From positions 4,774,001 through 4,838,000 of the forward strand of contig JAWWNJ010000001.1 of the NCBI GenBank assembly GCA_037176885.1: DNA of 64,000 nt, written 5' to 3'. This document shows positions 52,874 through 64,000 of this stretch, piece by piece. The notes under the pieces were generated by a model that had not been told where the DNA came from, did no database searches, and was given only the letters and a program-made list of their open reading frames with translations. Every line of letters begins with the position of its first letter. The first letter of the stretch is position 1. The position numbers and the translations under genes were made by a program. The DNA is from Favolaschia claudopus. Its lineage: Eukaryota > Basidiomycota > Agaricomycetes > Agaricales > Mycenaceae.

Positions 52874-55254
52874 ATGCTCCCCCTCGCCCTCGCCCTTCTG
52901 CTCGCCCTCACGCCCGTCTCTCCCGCCCTCGCCGCCTCCGCCTCTGAGTGGGCGTCGAAATCCATCTATCAGGTCCGTATCGTCCTATCGCCACGACGCG
53001 TCGACGACTGACCCGCCCGCCCAACGCAGCTCGTTACCGACCGCTTCGCCACATCTACCAATTCCTCCACGCCGTGCGACACCTCGCAGCGCACGTACTG
53101 CGGCGGGTCCTGGGCGGGAATCACCCAGCACCTCGATTACATCCAGGACATGGGATTCGACGCGGTGTGGATCTCGCCTATATCGAAGAACCTTGACGGG
53201 ACGGCGTATGGGGACGGGTACCACGGGCGAGTCGTCTTTTCTCCCTCTTTGCATCTAGGCTTGTGCTGACTTCGTCATTTCGCACGTAGATACTGGCTCA
53301 CCGACCTAGACACGACCAGCTCGCGCTTCGGTACCGCACAAGACCTAAAGAACCTCAGCGCGGCGCTCCACGCGCGCGGAATGTACCTCATGCTCGATGT
53401 CGTCGTCAACCACTTCGCTGCCCTCCCGCAAAACTCCTCCTCCTCCTCCCTCCTCTCCACCGCCAGCAAGACCTCCCTCACCTCTCCCCTCGGCGACCTC
53501 CTCGACATCAGCATCAACTTCCCCGACCTCCTCCCCCTCTCCAAGGAAGCGGACTTTCACCCAGCGTGCTTCATCGCGGACTACACCAACCAGACGGAGG
53601 TGGAACAGTGCTGGCTTGGGGATGAGAAGCTGCCCCTTCCGGATGTGAATACGGAGGACCCGGACGTGGTGGAGACGCTGTATAAGTGGATCGCTGATAT
53701 GGTGAAGGAATATGGCGTGGATGGGGTGCGGATTGATACGGTTAAGCATATTCGGAGGGCGTTTTGGGAGGGATTCACGCAGAGGGCGGGGGTGTTTACG
53801 CTTGGTGAGGTCTGTGTCGTCCCGCCGCTCTTTCTCGTTCGGTGATAATCAGCGCTAACTCGCACGTCGTCCTGTCTTTAGGTTGAGACCGACAACGCGA
53901 CATACGCCGCCTCGTACCTCGGCGCGGTCGACGGCGTCCTCGACTACCCGACATGGTACAAGCTCATAATGGCCTTTGCCAGCGTCTCAGGCAACCTCTC
54001 CGCCATCCAAGACGCACCGTCTCTTCCTTCCCTCGCGTCTCCTCCATCCTCCTCCCCCTCATCGAAATCTCAGCCCATCCTCACGGGCTCGTTCCTGGAG
54101 AATCACGACCAGCCGCGCTTCCCGTCTTTCACGCATGATGTGGCGTTGCGCAAGAACGCGATGGTGTGGACGTTTGTTGGGGATGGGTTGCCTATCGTGT
54201 ATTATGGGCAGGAGCAGGGGTATGAGGGGGGTGGGGATCCATCGAATCGGGAGGCGTAAGTGTCTCTTGTGCCATCGTCTTCTCTTGTTTTTCATCTCTT
54301 CGTGTCCTGCTCGGCGTCATCTTTTTTCTCATCTTTGTCTTTTCTTTCTTGATCTTACGTCCGTACACTTATTGGTCCTTCTTCTTTGCGCGCCTCTCTT
54401 CTCAAAAGACATGCTGACGCACTTGATGACAGACTCTGGCTGAGCGGGTACAAGAGCGACAAGCCTGGCGTGGCCCTTCTGAAGACGCTCAATGGGGTGC
54501 GGAAGCAGGCTATCAAGGCGAATGAGAGTTTTCTTGCGACGCCGGTATGTCGGTCCTTCATTCTCCACCTCCCCCTCGTCCGTTTCTTCCCCCATTTCTC
54601 CCTCGTCCTACCTCCCCGCGCGTATCCTACCTCGACACCCCCTTGATGCTCTTTAACATCCTCCCCTCCTTCCCTCCCCTTCCACTCGTCCCCTCTGCCC
54701 GCGCTTATTCCACCCCTATACTCACTACGCCCCCTTCCTCCTAGGCCCGATGGATAACGCAAACTGAGCCAAGCACCATCATGCTCTCGAAGCCCCCGCT
54801 CCTCACGCTCTTCACGAACGTCGGCGCGAACGACAGCACGTACCAGCCGACGTGGCGGATCCCCGCAGGGCTGTATGCGCCGGGGACGACGTTGATCGAC
54901 GTGCTGGCATGTCGGGCGGTGGCGGTCGGTTCGGGGGGTAACGAGACGAGTGCTGTGGGTGGTGTGGTTAGTGAGGCGGAGGGAGCGGGAAAAGACGCGG
55001 CTAGGGAGAAGAAGAAGAGGGATGGAGGTGCGAGTGCGGAAGGGGAGACACTGGTTAAAGCGAAGAACGGAATGCCGCAGGTGTTGATTCCTGCGAGTAT
55101 GTTGAGTAGGAGTGGGGATGGGGTGTGTCCGGCGCTTGCGACTGGTCCAGGTGGAGGTGCTGGTAGGGAAGGGACAGGGGCGGCGAGTATGCAGAGTCGG
55201 GTTGGGAGGGGGTTGGCGGTCGTTGGTGCGTTGGGGGTTGTGGCGTTGTTGTGA
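52874..55254 (+). CDS. Secreted alpha-amylase, GH13, probably GPI-anchored
   Basis: Exons are 52874-52972, 53030-53226, 53290-53809, 53882-54255, 54433-54544 and 54745-55254. The second intron (53227-53289) needs a GC donor; the others are GT-AG. The signal peptide is residues 1-20 (LPLALALLLALTPVSPALA). The four GH13 regions are all present: DVVVNH (I), DGVRIDTVKH with the nucleophile Asp (II), TLGEV with the acid/base Glu, split by an intron after GE (III), and FLENHD (IV). AYGDGYHGYW near the front is typical of fungal amylases. The C-terminus is Gly/Ser-rich and ends in a hydrophobic stretch (GLAVVGALGVVALL), which suggests a GPI anchor. It should cleave internal alpha-1,4 bonds of starch or cell-wall alpha-glucan. 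Confidence 0.92.
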
Positions 55255-55446
55255 GTTGGTGGTGGGGAGGTCGGGCGTTAGGATGCGTCGAGCATGTGTA
55301 CGATATGCGTTTTGAAAGGACTTGAGTTGAGTGTAGAGATTCGAAAGCACATTGTACACATACATGCATACCTGTATACTGTACAAACTATACTGTAGAT
55401 TACTAGCTTTTGTACATACATTCTCGAATTTTTGTGGATACAGAAG

Positions 55447-58129
55447 TCAGACGCGGCGTAGGGGCCGACGGACGTTGCTTGGGAGGATCTCCTCGTCGCC
55501 AACGAATACAGGGGGGAAGGCGAATTCGGGCGATGGGGCGTTGAATGCTGCAAGGCTTTCCTGTCGAGGAACCGCCTCTTGCCTTTGCTCTTCCGAAATG
55601 AGACGCTCCAGAACGGTGCTTATATAGAGCGATTTTAGTAAGAAATTTGAGTAGAGAGTGGATGTGTGAAAGTGGACGTACAGAAAGAATGAGGATGAGG
55701 GCCAGCTATATACATTCTGTCAGCTTTGGAAAGAATTGCGCTGAGAAGGCACACTCACAATTCGAGCTGTGATTTGACAAGCGAGATGGCGAGTGATATG
55801 TGGGTTTCATTTGTTTGTGATTTAGTGAGATCTTGAGGGTCGCTCCGTTTATTGAGGAGTAGGATGATTGCGGAGGTGAAGATAGGATGCTGAGTGAGGT
55901 GGTTGGTGAGTAGTGCTTGGTTGGGAGGGGGAGGAGAGGATGCACACCTGGCTGAATGATAAAGGCCTATTGGTTCGCCTTTGATGGATATTGGCAACTT
56001 CGATACAGGCGCGAGCGGCTTTGGTGCAGATGTCGAGGGCATTTGGGTTCTAGAAAGGGAAGAAGTAAAGGGATAAAAAGTGAGCGAGAGCAGAACGAAC
56101 GAACCGATGGCATCATAGATTGAGCTGGGAGTCCAGGAATAAAGGCTCGGTGGATGAGTATTCGGGCGTAGTAGTAAATACAGTACAGGACTGCCGATTG
56201 GTCGAAGAATAGAAGATCCTGGCGGTCAGGCTTCCAGATGACTGCATAAAAAATCGTGGGTTATACAAGCGAAAATCGAGGATGGAGATTGCGACATACG
56301 ATGCGCAGGGATATTGCTGAACCACTTATCCAAAGTTGAGTCAAGTTCCTTTCCCATGGCGTCCAAGATTCCGAGCCTTGCCACTCGCATATGATTCACA
56401 ACGGTGGTGTACTACATAGAGTGATTCGAGTAAGCAAACTGACAATCAACTTGAAAGTGAAAAGGACGAACCAAGGAACTATGGGTGTAGTGTAGTATGC
56501 GATATAAGTTTATCATTGTATTGAAGAATGCTATCGCCGATGGCTGATTTGTGGGTTGTACGCCGGAGCCAGTGGGTGGGTAGTATTCGTCGTCACATTC
56601 GCGTGAAAGACGCAGGTCGCATCTGGATGATAGATTTAGAAATTTGGTGTAAGAGTGATCGACGCAAATAAAATCATACTCAATGAGATCGTGCGCCGGA
56701 GAGCGACCCAGCGCAATACTGAACTGACTGTCTAGGAAGAGCAGGGACCTGGTCATGATAGATGAACATTCGACAGTGGCCAGCCGTGCTGAGAGTTCGA
56801 AGAAACGCACCACCATACGCGCCGCTCGAAGTCTTCCGTCAGGGAAACCTCTTGGCTTTTAAACTTGTCACGATGTAGCCCGATATCTTGCCCGAGCCGT
56901 AGCCCGAATCCAGCGTGCAGCCAAGCATGACGAGTATTAGAGGTATTATGTAGGAATTGAGCGGCTAGCTGTCGATCCTTTCCCCTGAGTTTCCAAGCGA
57001 TCAAAGACAGAAGAACGTACGCAATAAGCTTGGATATCATCTAGGGTCGGCAGCCGGCGGAGAGACTGACCGCATAGTTCAACTTGGTCGTAGAAGGTCC
57101 AGGAAAGAGCACGACGACGGGTCACTGCATCGTCCAGATAGAGGCACCCTAACGCGCAGACCAGAAGAACGAGTACGCCGAACGCCGAATTCTGACGGTG
57201 GAGGTTGAGATCGAGATTGTGGTTGAATGCAGGTCGGTGGAGGATCGGAAGGATGGAGTTGAAATTGAGAAAGTACAAGTCAGTGAGGTGCATGAGGAGG
57301 TGATGGTCGGGGAAAGAAAAATTGTTGCTCAATGAGATTTCGCTATAATTTTCCCACTTGATCACATAAACGTCGCATTCAGCGGCGTAGATCGAGGGGA
57401 TTCAAGGAGTACCTACTGGTTTGAGTGACCAATCTTTTGGGCTAACATGGCGAATGGTGCCTCGCGACTCTGTGGAAGATGCAACGCTTTTACTCGCTTT
57501 CGCGTTGACGATCACCTTGACCATTCCGCCGGTGCTGGATTTTCCTTGGAAGCCAGGATCACGCACTGTGGAACTGTTCAATGAAAGGGCTTTGAAACTG
57601 TCCGCGATATCGACAAATTCAGAATCGTCGAGATGAGGGACAGGTACGGGCTTTGCTAGTGCTTGCACCGATCCCATCGCTCGAGCATATATCCAAGGCC
57701 GGATAGCCGCCTGAGGGACGAGGTTTGACAACGCAGCTTCTGCTGCAGCGATTCGTGTTTTCAATGTTTCGACATACTCTTCAGAGTAGTCATCATAGAA
57801 CGATGCGACCTTTCGAAGCTGAAGTGATCGTCAGCCTGAAACGGAACAGATTCAAAGTGCCTTTATATGACAGTACCTCTGCTGGATTTAAATATGTGCA
57901 GCTGATGTTGAGCTTAACGCATTGAGCGCATCTGTCTTGTCCGTCGCCTAGATTATATTTGAAAATTGAAACGAAAACTGCTTGAAGCAAACCTACATCG
58001 ACCTGAGTAGTGGAACATAAGTAAAGACCTTCAAGCCCAGCGCGACGTACGCTTCATACGTCTGCACCCATCGCAGGCGCGTTGCCGTCTTCCCTTGGGT
58101 GCATCGTCATGTAGAGGATCGGTCGACAT
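55447..58129 (-). CDS. Zn(II)2Cys6 transcription factor with fungal-specific domain
   Basis: ATG 58129. Exon 1 (58129-58051), a 6-nt microexon (58002-57997) and exon 3 (from 57947) together give cysteines at 19, 22, 29, 35, 38 and 45: C-x2-C-x6-C-x5-C-x2-C-x6-C with CRRMKRRC, the Gal4-type DNA-binding cluster. A linker helix follows (YVETLKTRIAAAEAAL). After an intron near 57360-57417, HLTDLYFLNFNSILPILHRPAF starts the fungal_trans regulatory domain, and DFERRVWW (about 56810-56840) belongs to it. More exons continue to the stop at 55447-55449 (SNVRRPLRRV); I did not resolve every intron there. Such proteins act in the nucleus on CGG-containing sites. It is convergent with the amylase gene, which makes a role in starch use possible but unproven. 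Confidence 0.88.
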
Positions 58130-58449
58130 CGTGGTAAGAGGTCAAGCATTGATGGGTTTGCCCCTTGAGTCAAGGGGCAAACACTGTCAAGGGTCTTGAC
58201 AGTGATGGCCGCCGGAAATTTCATTTAGTACTTGGGCAACGACGGTCAAAGTGATTCAGTAAGAAGCCATGTACAATGTGTCTTCTATAAAGGTGCGTTC
58301 ACAGTTACAGAACTACCAACCACACACCCTCAAGAGAAATTGAAGACCTTGCATACCAGCAGTCGTTCCCTCCTGCAAAGACAATGAGAGAATTCCAGGC
58401 ACAATCTTATACGTAGCTTCCGTCCTACCTCATCAAGTAAATTTCTCCG

Positions 58450-60133
58450 TCAAAACTCGAGATATCGTGCGACTGCATCGTACGCCCCTAACCCGGGGTT
58501 GAATCCCCAGCTGTTATTTCGCGAAAGATTTTTGAACTCGAGTCGAAGCCCGTCGGCGACAAACGACTGGATGTCTGGAATATTCGTGTCCACTGCCTCC
58601 CCATAATAGTGAACCTCGAAGCATTGAAGGTGTATATCCATTCCCATTCGTGCTCGTACGAAATCCATTGCTGCGGCCCCCGAGAAATTGGCAGACGGAT
58701 TGAAGATTATGAGATGGGTTAACAGCGGGCACATATTGTGCGGTGGACACAGCTGTACATTCAAGGAACGCATCGTCCACAATAATCCTTATGTCGCTGA
58801 GTTCGGCGTCGTCAAAGTAATTGTCGCAGGTGAGTTCGAGATGGGTTAATGGGAATGAGTTTAGAATGTCGAATAGCGCGGAACTCGTCAAAAATCCCGG
58901 GTTGATGCGCGCGAGTATGTCCAGGCTGGTGATCGTTCCATATCGAGGCTCGTTCCGCATGTCTCCAATACACAAATAAGATAGCTTCGGGAGAGATAAC
59001 TTGGAATTCCAGCTCGAAAGTCGGAAATCACCGGTAAGGGTCAAAGACTCAAGGAAGGGGAGCGAAATATGCGCTGAATCCGAACTCAGCGCGCAGTGAT
59101 TGAGGTCGAGCTCCGTGATCGTAAGTGAGCAGCGCCGTAAGTTTGGACACCTGCGCAATATCTCGAGGGCCTTGTTGCCGTCAAAATACCCGGATTCCTC
59201 GGGACTAGCATAATTATGTTGGAAGAGGGTGAGGCTGGTAAGCTGTGACCATCGCAATGATAGCAAGTCGTAGTCCATGCCTGCAGACAACATAGATATG
59301 CCGGTAAGGCTAGGAAGTTGGATGATGTTCATCGCTTCCGGATGGTCTTTGAATATCTGTGTGTCAGGATGGGTGCTATCCGAAAGTTCAAGACGGCTGA
59401 GGCACGGCAGGCTGTCTGGTCCAAGAGACAGCAGCGGCAGGAAAATGTGGAATGGTCCGCGTAATGAAAGCCGGCGCAGGCGTGAAGCCACATCCAAAAC
59501 CATCGAGACTATGTGGCGCGGGTCGAGGGAGGATTCGTAATCGTCAGAGTATAACGATATAGCTAGAGGACAGCCACCCGAGAGTTTCAGCCAGCGTTCC
59601 AAAATTATTGTTGCTGCGCTGAGCTCTATGCCTGCTCGCACAGTCAAGGGAATATGGATGGACGCCCAGAGCATCGGCGTCGAAAGCGCGATGTCTCGCC
59701 AGTGCCTGCAGATGTGACCGAAGAGAAGAGGCGCTTCCTTGGGATCCATGAGAGCATTGGTAGCACTCGGAAGGCAAGCTAGGAAGATCTCTCGGAGGAT
59801 ATCGTCCGGCGCGAGTCGCATGGGTGAAACAAGCGCCTTGTGGGCATCAATATTGCCTTTGAGCGCATCTCGCCTTTCTCTAAGCTGCCCGAGGGAAATT
59901 TCCATTTCCTGAATCTGCTCGTCCATCTGAACCAATTCCCGAGCCCAGATTGAGTCGGATTGGACGAGTCTACGGATATCTAGGATCTCTTCATCGCCAG
60001 GAACGTAGTTTGTTCCCAGTCTGTCGACAAAGGGAGACGTTTCTTGGAAAGAGAGTTTGTGGATCGTCGCGGCATTGGCGTCCAGTACGCTGTGTAGCAT
60101 GTTGTCGTCGTCAGGGAATGGTGAGGGAAACAC
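58450..60133 (-). pseudogene. F-box-like protein (copy 5, divergent type), apparent frameshift
   Basis: The start is MFPSPFPDDD. A coiled coil (QMDEQIQEMEISLGQLRERRDALKG) leads to the F-box-like region SPMRLAPDDILREIFLACLP and ICRHWRDIALSTPMLWASI, followed by leucine-rich segments. The frame changes near 58770-58780: the first frame runs on as unrelated sequence to 58514, while the downstream frame 58450-58782 reads LTHLIIFNPSANFSGAAAMDFVRARMG, the true C-terminus judging from the remnant at 51479. No GT-AG intron explains the shift, so I suspect a one- or two-base indel. It could be a sequencing error or a real recent lesion. Confidence 0.75.
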
Positions 60134-61460
60134 ATCATATTATGTCATCCATATCATCAAAATCATCAGATCGAACACGGTCACGAGACGGTGAGTGGTC
60201 CTCGCCGATTCTGGTTTCGCGTTGCGAATCCTAGAAATTTATTCACCCAATATTGTCGCCTTTGAAATAGTTCTATTTGCATCGGGGCCAGATGGAACGC
60301 GTGAAACCAAACTGGGAGACAATGAAGATGGTGGTAGTGTGACAGCGTGACTTCCTTCCATCACGCTGAGTCATCAGACTGTCATCTCACGCCTCTTGTA
60401 AGAGTCCTGCCGCCACCGCGCATTTTTGGCCCACTCGATCTGAACTTCGATGCTCTCTTGCTGGAACTTATAAAATGCTGTCGCTCCTGGCTTCTCTCAG
60501 TCTCAATGGGTTGTGCCAGTCCAGCATTCGAATCTGGACGTTTTTTTGCCGTTTTTTGGTCTTTTTACATGAATTTTCATGTGCGAGTTCGGGGCTGGTC
60601 TTTCTCTTTGAAACAGGGCCAGAACGCTGTGGAGACTTCTCTCCTCGTCCGTACTCTCAGAATCCTGGGTCAAAATGGTGGCCTAGGTCAAGCCCCGAGC
60701 TAGTTTTCTATTGGGTTCCACGATTTTTCAATCTGCGGACCTGATGATGTGGCTATCTCGCGGCGACGAGCAAAGCACCAGGCTCCTTGCTCATGTTCCG
60801 AAGCATCTCCTGGTCTGTTCACAATGTCTCGGCGCTGCGCTGTTCTCTTGCTCTTCTGGCTGTTTTGACTCGGTCTGGCGAGTGAGTCATTGACGGACGG
60901 CGGCGTCGAGAGCGGAAAGCAGAGAAGATGTGGGCGTTGGTGCATTGGGGGAGGAAGTCGTGCGTTGTCTTCGGGTGCAACTGATGCTGAAGGGAAAAGG
61001 TGATGACGCGTGGCGCAGGGCGTCTGTGAGCTACAGCGAACTGGGGTAGAAGGCAAGGACGCGTGCGACGTACGATGTGGATGTGGAGGTGACGGTGACC
61101 GAGGGACGAAGAGTGTGCAACGGGGCGGATGCGATGCTTGATGGGGCGGTGATTACGATGGAATCCGTCTTCGAAGACGGGGATGACGGAGTACGGCGGC
61201 CGCGGCGGGAATACCACGACGTCAGTGTCATCGCTGGTAAAGGCGGAGCAGCGAATGCATGTCTGGCTACCGAGACCATCCCGGGGTACCCGCCTCGATC
61301 TTGGATCCCTGGAAGCACGCTAGTTTGCGGCGACTTGTGCTTGGTCTCTAAATCTCACAGTCTCAAATCCCAGATAAATTATCATTATATGTGTTGCCAC
61401 CACCTCGATTCGTACATTTCAAGCTCGATCCGTCTACTATACACCGATATCCTCGACCGA
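60134..61460. other. Intergenic, no gene recognised
   Basis: Open frames on both strands (for example 60347-60703 plus, 60819-61217 minus, 61077-61532 plus) overlap each other and show no domain or splice structure that I can support. Confidence 0.35.
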
Positions 61461-62594
61461 TTAACCGCATACGGCGCCCTGGAGGTCAGCAGGCGTGAAG
61501 GTCAGCCCGGGGCACTATTTCCGGTCAATTAGCCAGTTGATACCACTCGCGCGAACAGAGAAGAAACTTACGGGCGGGGTACCGAAGCAGGCGTTCGTGA
61601 AAGCTTCCAAGGTGCACTATAATTCGCATATCATGAGCTTAACTGATTCTCCTCCAAGGTATGATTGACGAGACGTACCCCGAAACCATTCGCGCCCACG
61701 TCTTTGCACTTGGGCAGGGTAGCGTCCTTTCCTCCGTTTCCACCCGTGCACTGCGGAGTGAGGTATAGGTGAGTTTCGTGTTACCTGAAGTTTGAGGAAG
61801 GAAGGGACGTACGGGAATTCTTCCATCAGCTTGAGGTGCGGCGGCGGCAGCTGAGTTTGCGGCGGGAGGCTTGGCCGCAGGGGGAGCATCTGCCGGAGGT
61901 GCAGCGGGAGGTGCAGCTGCTCCGGCAGCACCGGCACCGGCAGCGGGAGGAGCGGCGGCACCAGCAGCTGGAGGAGCGCTTGCAGGGGGTGCGCCAGCCG
62001 GAGGTGCAACAGTGCCAGCACCCGCAGCGGGGGGAGTACCCGCACCAGCAGCGGGAGGAGCGCCTGCAGGGGGCGCACCGGCACCGGCAGCGGGGGGTGC
62101 GCCAGCAGGAGGGGCGCCAGCACCAGCGCCCGCAGCGGGGGGAGCACCAGCAGGAGGAGCTCCGGCGACCTGAGGAGGGGCACCCGCACCCTGAGGTGGT
62201 GCGCCTGCACCTTGACCGGCTCCGGCGCCTTGCGGAGGAGCACCCGCGCCTTGACCGGCCCCTTGACCCGCACCTTGGGGAGGAGCACCAGCACCTGCGC
62301 CTTGAGGAGGAGCGCCAGGACCTTGACCGAACCGACCACCGCCGGGACGACCACCTTGAGGTGGGGCGCCAGGGAAACCCCCTGCACCTTGCGGCGGAGC
62401 GGCGGCGCCCTATACATTGACTTGACATCAGACTCGTCGCTCCCACTTCGAGGAAGAATCATCCTTACCGCAGGCGGGGCGACAGCGCCCTGACTTTGCT
62501 GATTTCCCTGAGGACGTTGGCGACGCCCGACGGGCGCGCCGGACGAGGTGCTGATGAGGGCGGCAGAGAGAGCGAGGATCGTGAGGAATTTCAT
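61461..62594 (-). CDS. Secreted Ala/Gly/Pro-repeat protein with cysteine-containing C-terminus
   Basis: ATG 62594 begins a clear signal peptide (MKFLTILALSAALISTSSGA). Exon 1 (62594-62469) is followed by an intron of 59 bp and a long exon from 62409 encoding tandem, imperfect GAPPQGAG, then GAPPAAGAGAPPAG-type repeats. Two more short introns lead to a small tail with six cysteines (CTGGNGG..LPKCK, CTLEAFTNAC, CPGLTF) ending AVCG at 61461. The repeats are low complexity and have no predicted fold, like linker or mucin-like regions of secreted fungal proteins. A TTTAAAA at 62761-62767 may be the promoter. Function unknown; a cell-wall or secreted role fits. Confidence 0.75.
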
Positions 62595-62767
62595 CGTGAA
62601 CGTTGAGTTGGTGGTGCGCAGCACTGTTGGGGAGAAAAAAAGTCGGGAGGAGGCGAGAGAAGAAGAGGCAATAAGATTAGAAGGAAGAAACAACCACCAA
62701 GGGTCGATTGGAGGGAGCAAGGAAGGGAAGGTGCTGTCGATTTGGATTCTTGGGACTCGCTTTTAAA

Positions 62768-63653
62768 TGTGACCACGCCAAGGACTGTGTCCGGTGAAAA
62801 ACACTCCGAATCGGATGTTGGTGGATCGACGAGGATGTAGTAAGTAAAACGCTTCTTTTTCTTGCTGATCGTCAATGTCAGTCAATGTCGTGATGTCCAG
62901 TTACAACCGGACGTTGGACAGATTTCTTGGAAGGGAAGTTGGGATGTAGGGCCGGGAAGAAACGTCGGTTGGTTACTTCCGATCATTTTTACAATGGATC
63001 GTCATGTTTTTGCGAAATCGCTGCTTTCCGAGTTGTCCTGAGTAAGGAGTAGATATGTTCGTCACTGCGATCTGTTTTTTTTTGTTGTTACGAGGTTTGG
63101 GGCTCGAGATTCTCTGAATCATTCAACTCAAAGGTTCAGATTGGGTTCAGATTTATTTGGGATTCGTTAGCGGCGACTCAGGCTTGGAATTCAACAATAC
63201 GAATGAATGAAATGGTTCGCCGGCTTGAGTATATATAATATGGTAACGCGTCTTTTGAGACAACGCGCGCCACGACCGAGAATCTATCAGGAATCTATGA
63301 ATCTGGCCAACTTCTAGCTTGCTACTACTAATTTACTCGAAAGACCGCGCAAACTCTGCGACGTCGGGTGTAGAGCGAAATGAGTGGATCATGCACATAT
63401 TCTTTGAATGGTACGAAATATATACCACGCATATTTGAGCCGCACTGTCTGGCCGGAAGTTTCGACGAGTCCAGAGATGTGATGGCAGACACAAATTTGA
63501 AGCGTTTTCTGCGCTTGTTGAAATCCGTGGACCGGCGTGGCCTTAACCTTGAAAGAAGAAAACAGAAACAAATCAGGGTCATGGTACTGTATAGCAGAGT
63601 TGTACGCACCTCTTGATGGCTCAGGCGAGAGTGAGAGACGGCGGTTTCACGCC
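62768..63653. other. Intergenic, no gene recognised
   Basis: It holds the upstream region of the secreted repeat protein and the downstream end of the gene at the right edge. Nothing else is supported. Confidence 0.35.
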
Positions 63654-64000
63654 TCAGGGTAACTCGTCCACCTCCGCGTGCGGACACCGCTCACGCAGTA
63701 ACCCAGCCATCCGCTTCCCCACTCCAACGAGCACCAGATGTCTCACCCCTCCACCGGGTGCTCGCTCGAAATAATTCGAGGAGACGAGGGCTTTTGGGAG
63801 GGGGAGGCGGTGCATGCCGGTGGCGAGTCCCCGTAGATTCGAATTGAAATCTGGATATCCTCTACTGAAGCAGCGCACTTCGAGATGCGTTATAATCTGC
63901 GAAATAAAAACCATGAACGAGATGGTCTCGAGGATATCGCACGGCGCGTTGATGAATTCGAGGATGAGGTGGGTAGGGGTGCGGTTGCGGTTGAGGGCCC
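63654..64000 (-). CDS. C-terminal end of an unidentified protein (partial, runs off right edge)
   Basis: The minus frame is open from the window edge (RTPTHLILEFINAPCDILETISF...) to the stop at 63654. It is about 115 residues with alternating leucine/valine patterns (THLEVRCF, VRHLVLVGVG) that could come from a leucine-rich F-box-like protein, but I cannot identify it. The start lies outside the window. Confidence 0.5.
   Translation of the reverse strand, partial: ALNRNRTPTHLILEFINAPCDILETISFMVFISQIITHLEVRCFSRGYPDFNSNLRGLATGMHRLPLPKALVSSNYFERAPGGGVRHLVLVGVGKRMAGLLRERCPHAEVDELP

Noticed and set aside
54355..55386. Open minus-strand frame of 343 codons
   Set aside because: It lies opposite the last amylase exons in GC-rich sequence and has no domain; it is a shadow of the amylase coding sequence.
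61826..62446. Several long frames on both strands encoding Arg/Cys-, Gln/His- or Ala/Gly-rich repeats
   Set aside because: They are other-frame readings of the repeat exon of the secreted protein; only the minus frame with the signal peptide and splice sites is supported.
1..64000. CRISPR arrays, bacterial operons, rRNA genes and telomeric repeats
   Set aside because: None seen; intron-containing genes and transposons are of fungal type throughout.

Overview
The window looks like a chromosome segment from a mushroom-forming basidiomycete (Agaricomycetes). The evidence is the very short spliceosomal introns (about 42-63 bp), the gene families present (F-box-like/LRR proteins in local expansions, Tnp2-type and DDE-type transposases, uncharacterised transposon-linked families) and a large, recently inserted Ty3/Gypsy retrotransposon. 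All calls come from reading the sequence and its translations by eye; no database search was run.

Left part (1-26.2 kb). A DDE transposase gene leaves the window at the left edge. Next comes a Tnp2 (CACTA-like) transposase gene that has been split by an 18.0-kb Ty3/Gypsy element lying on the minus strand (LTRs 2924-4719 and 19139-20934, 1796 bp each, one difference seen by eye, 4-bp target duplication ACGT). The element has gag, protease and RT-RNaseH-integrase as three overlapping or abutting frames joined by stop-restart signals. Between pol and the 3' LTR it carries about 6.8 kb of accessory DNA with three spliced genes on the opposite (plus) strand. Two of their products have cysteine spacing like the Gal4-type Zn(II)2Cys6 cluster. 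The whole element is studded with the palindrome CCGCGG (51 counted in 18.0 kb, against about 14 in the other 46 kb), which is two everted CGG half-sites, the type of sequence Zn2Cys6 proteins bind. A retroelement that encodes antisense regulators for its own dispersed sites is the most interesting hypothesis here. Right of the Tnp2 gene, an uncharacterised gene on the minus strand is interrupted by a perfectly palindromic 478-bp insertion with a 3-bp target duplication.

Middle part (26.2-36.7 kb). A decayed DNA topoisomerase II fragment (introns kept, premature stop, catalytic core deleted) lies between two copies of a hairpin-rich repeat. It is followed by an intact six-exon gene of an unknown family. 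After 3.2 kb with no gene, an F-box gene has been broken by a SINE-like insertion with an 11-bp target duplication.

Right part (36.7-64 kb). This is a duplicated patch of F-box-like genes (two full length, three broken or truncated, one C-terminal remnant) and three copies of a small membrane protein gene. A cluster of tRNA-like Pol III-type units, a LINE fragment and a 34-base G run are scattered among them. The last 12 kb is more conventional: a secreted, probably GPI-anchored GH13 alpha-amylase, a convergent Zn2Cys6 transcription factor gene with a 6-nt microexon, another F-box gene with a frameshift, a secreted Ala/Gly/Pro-repeat protein, and a partial gene at the right edge.
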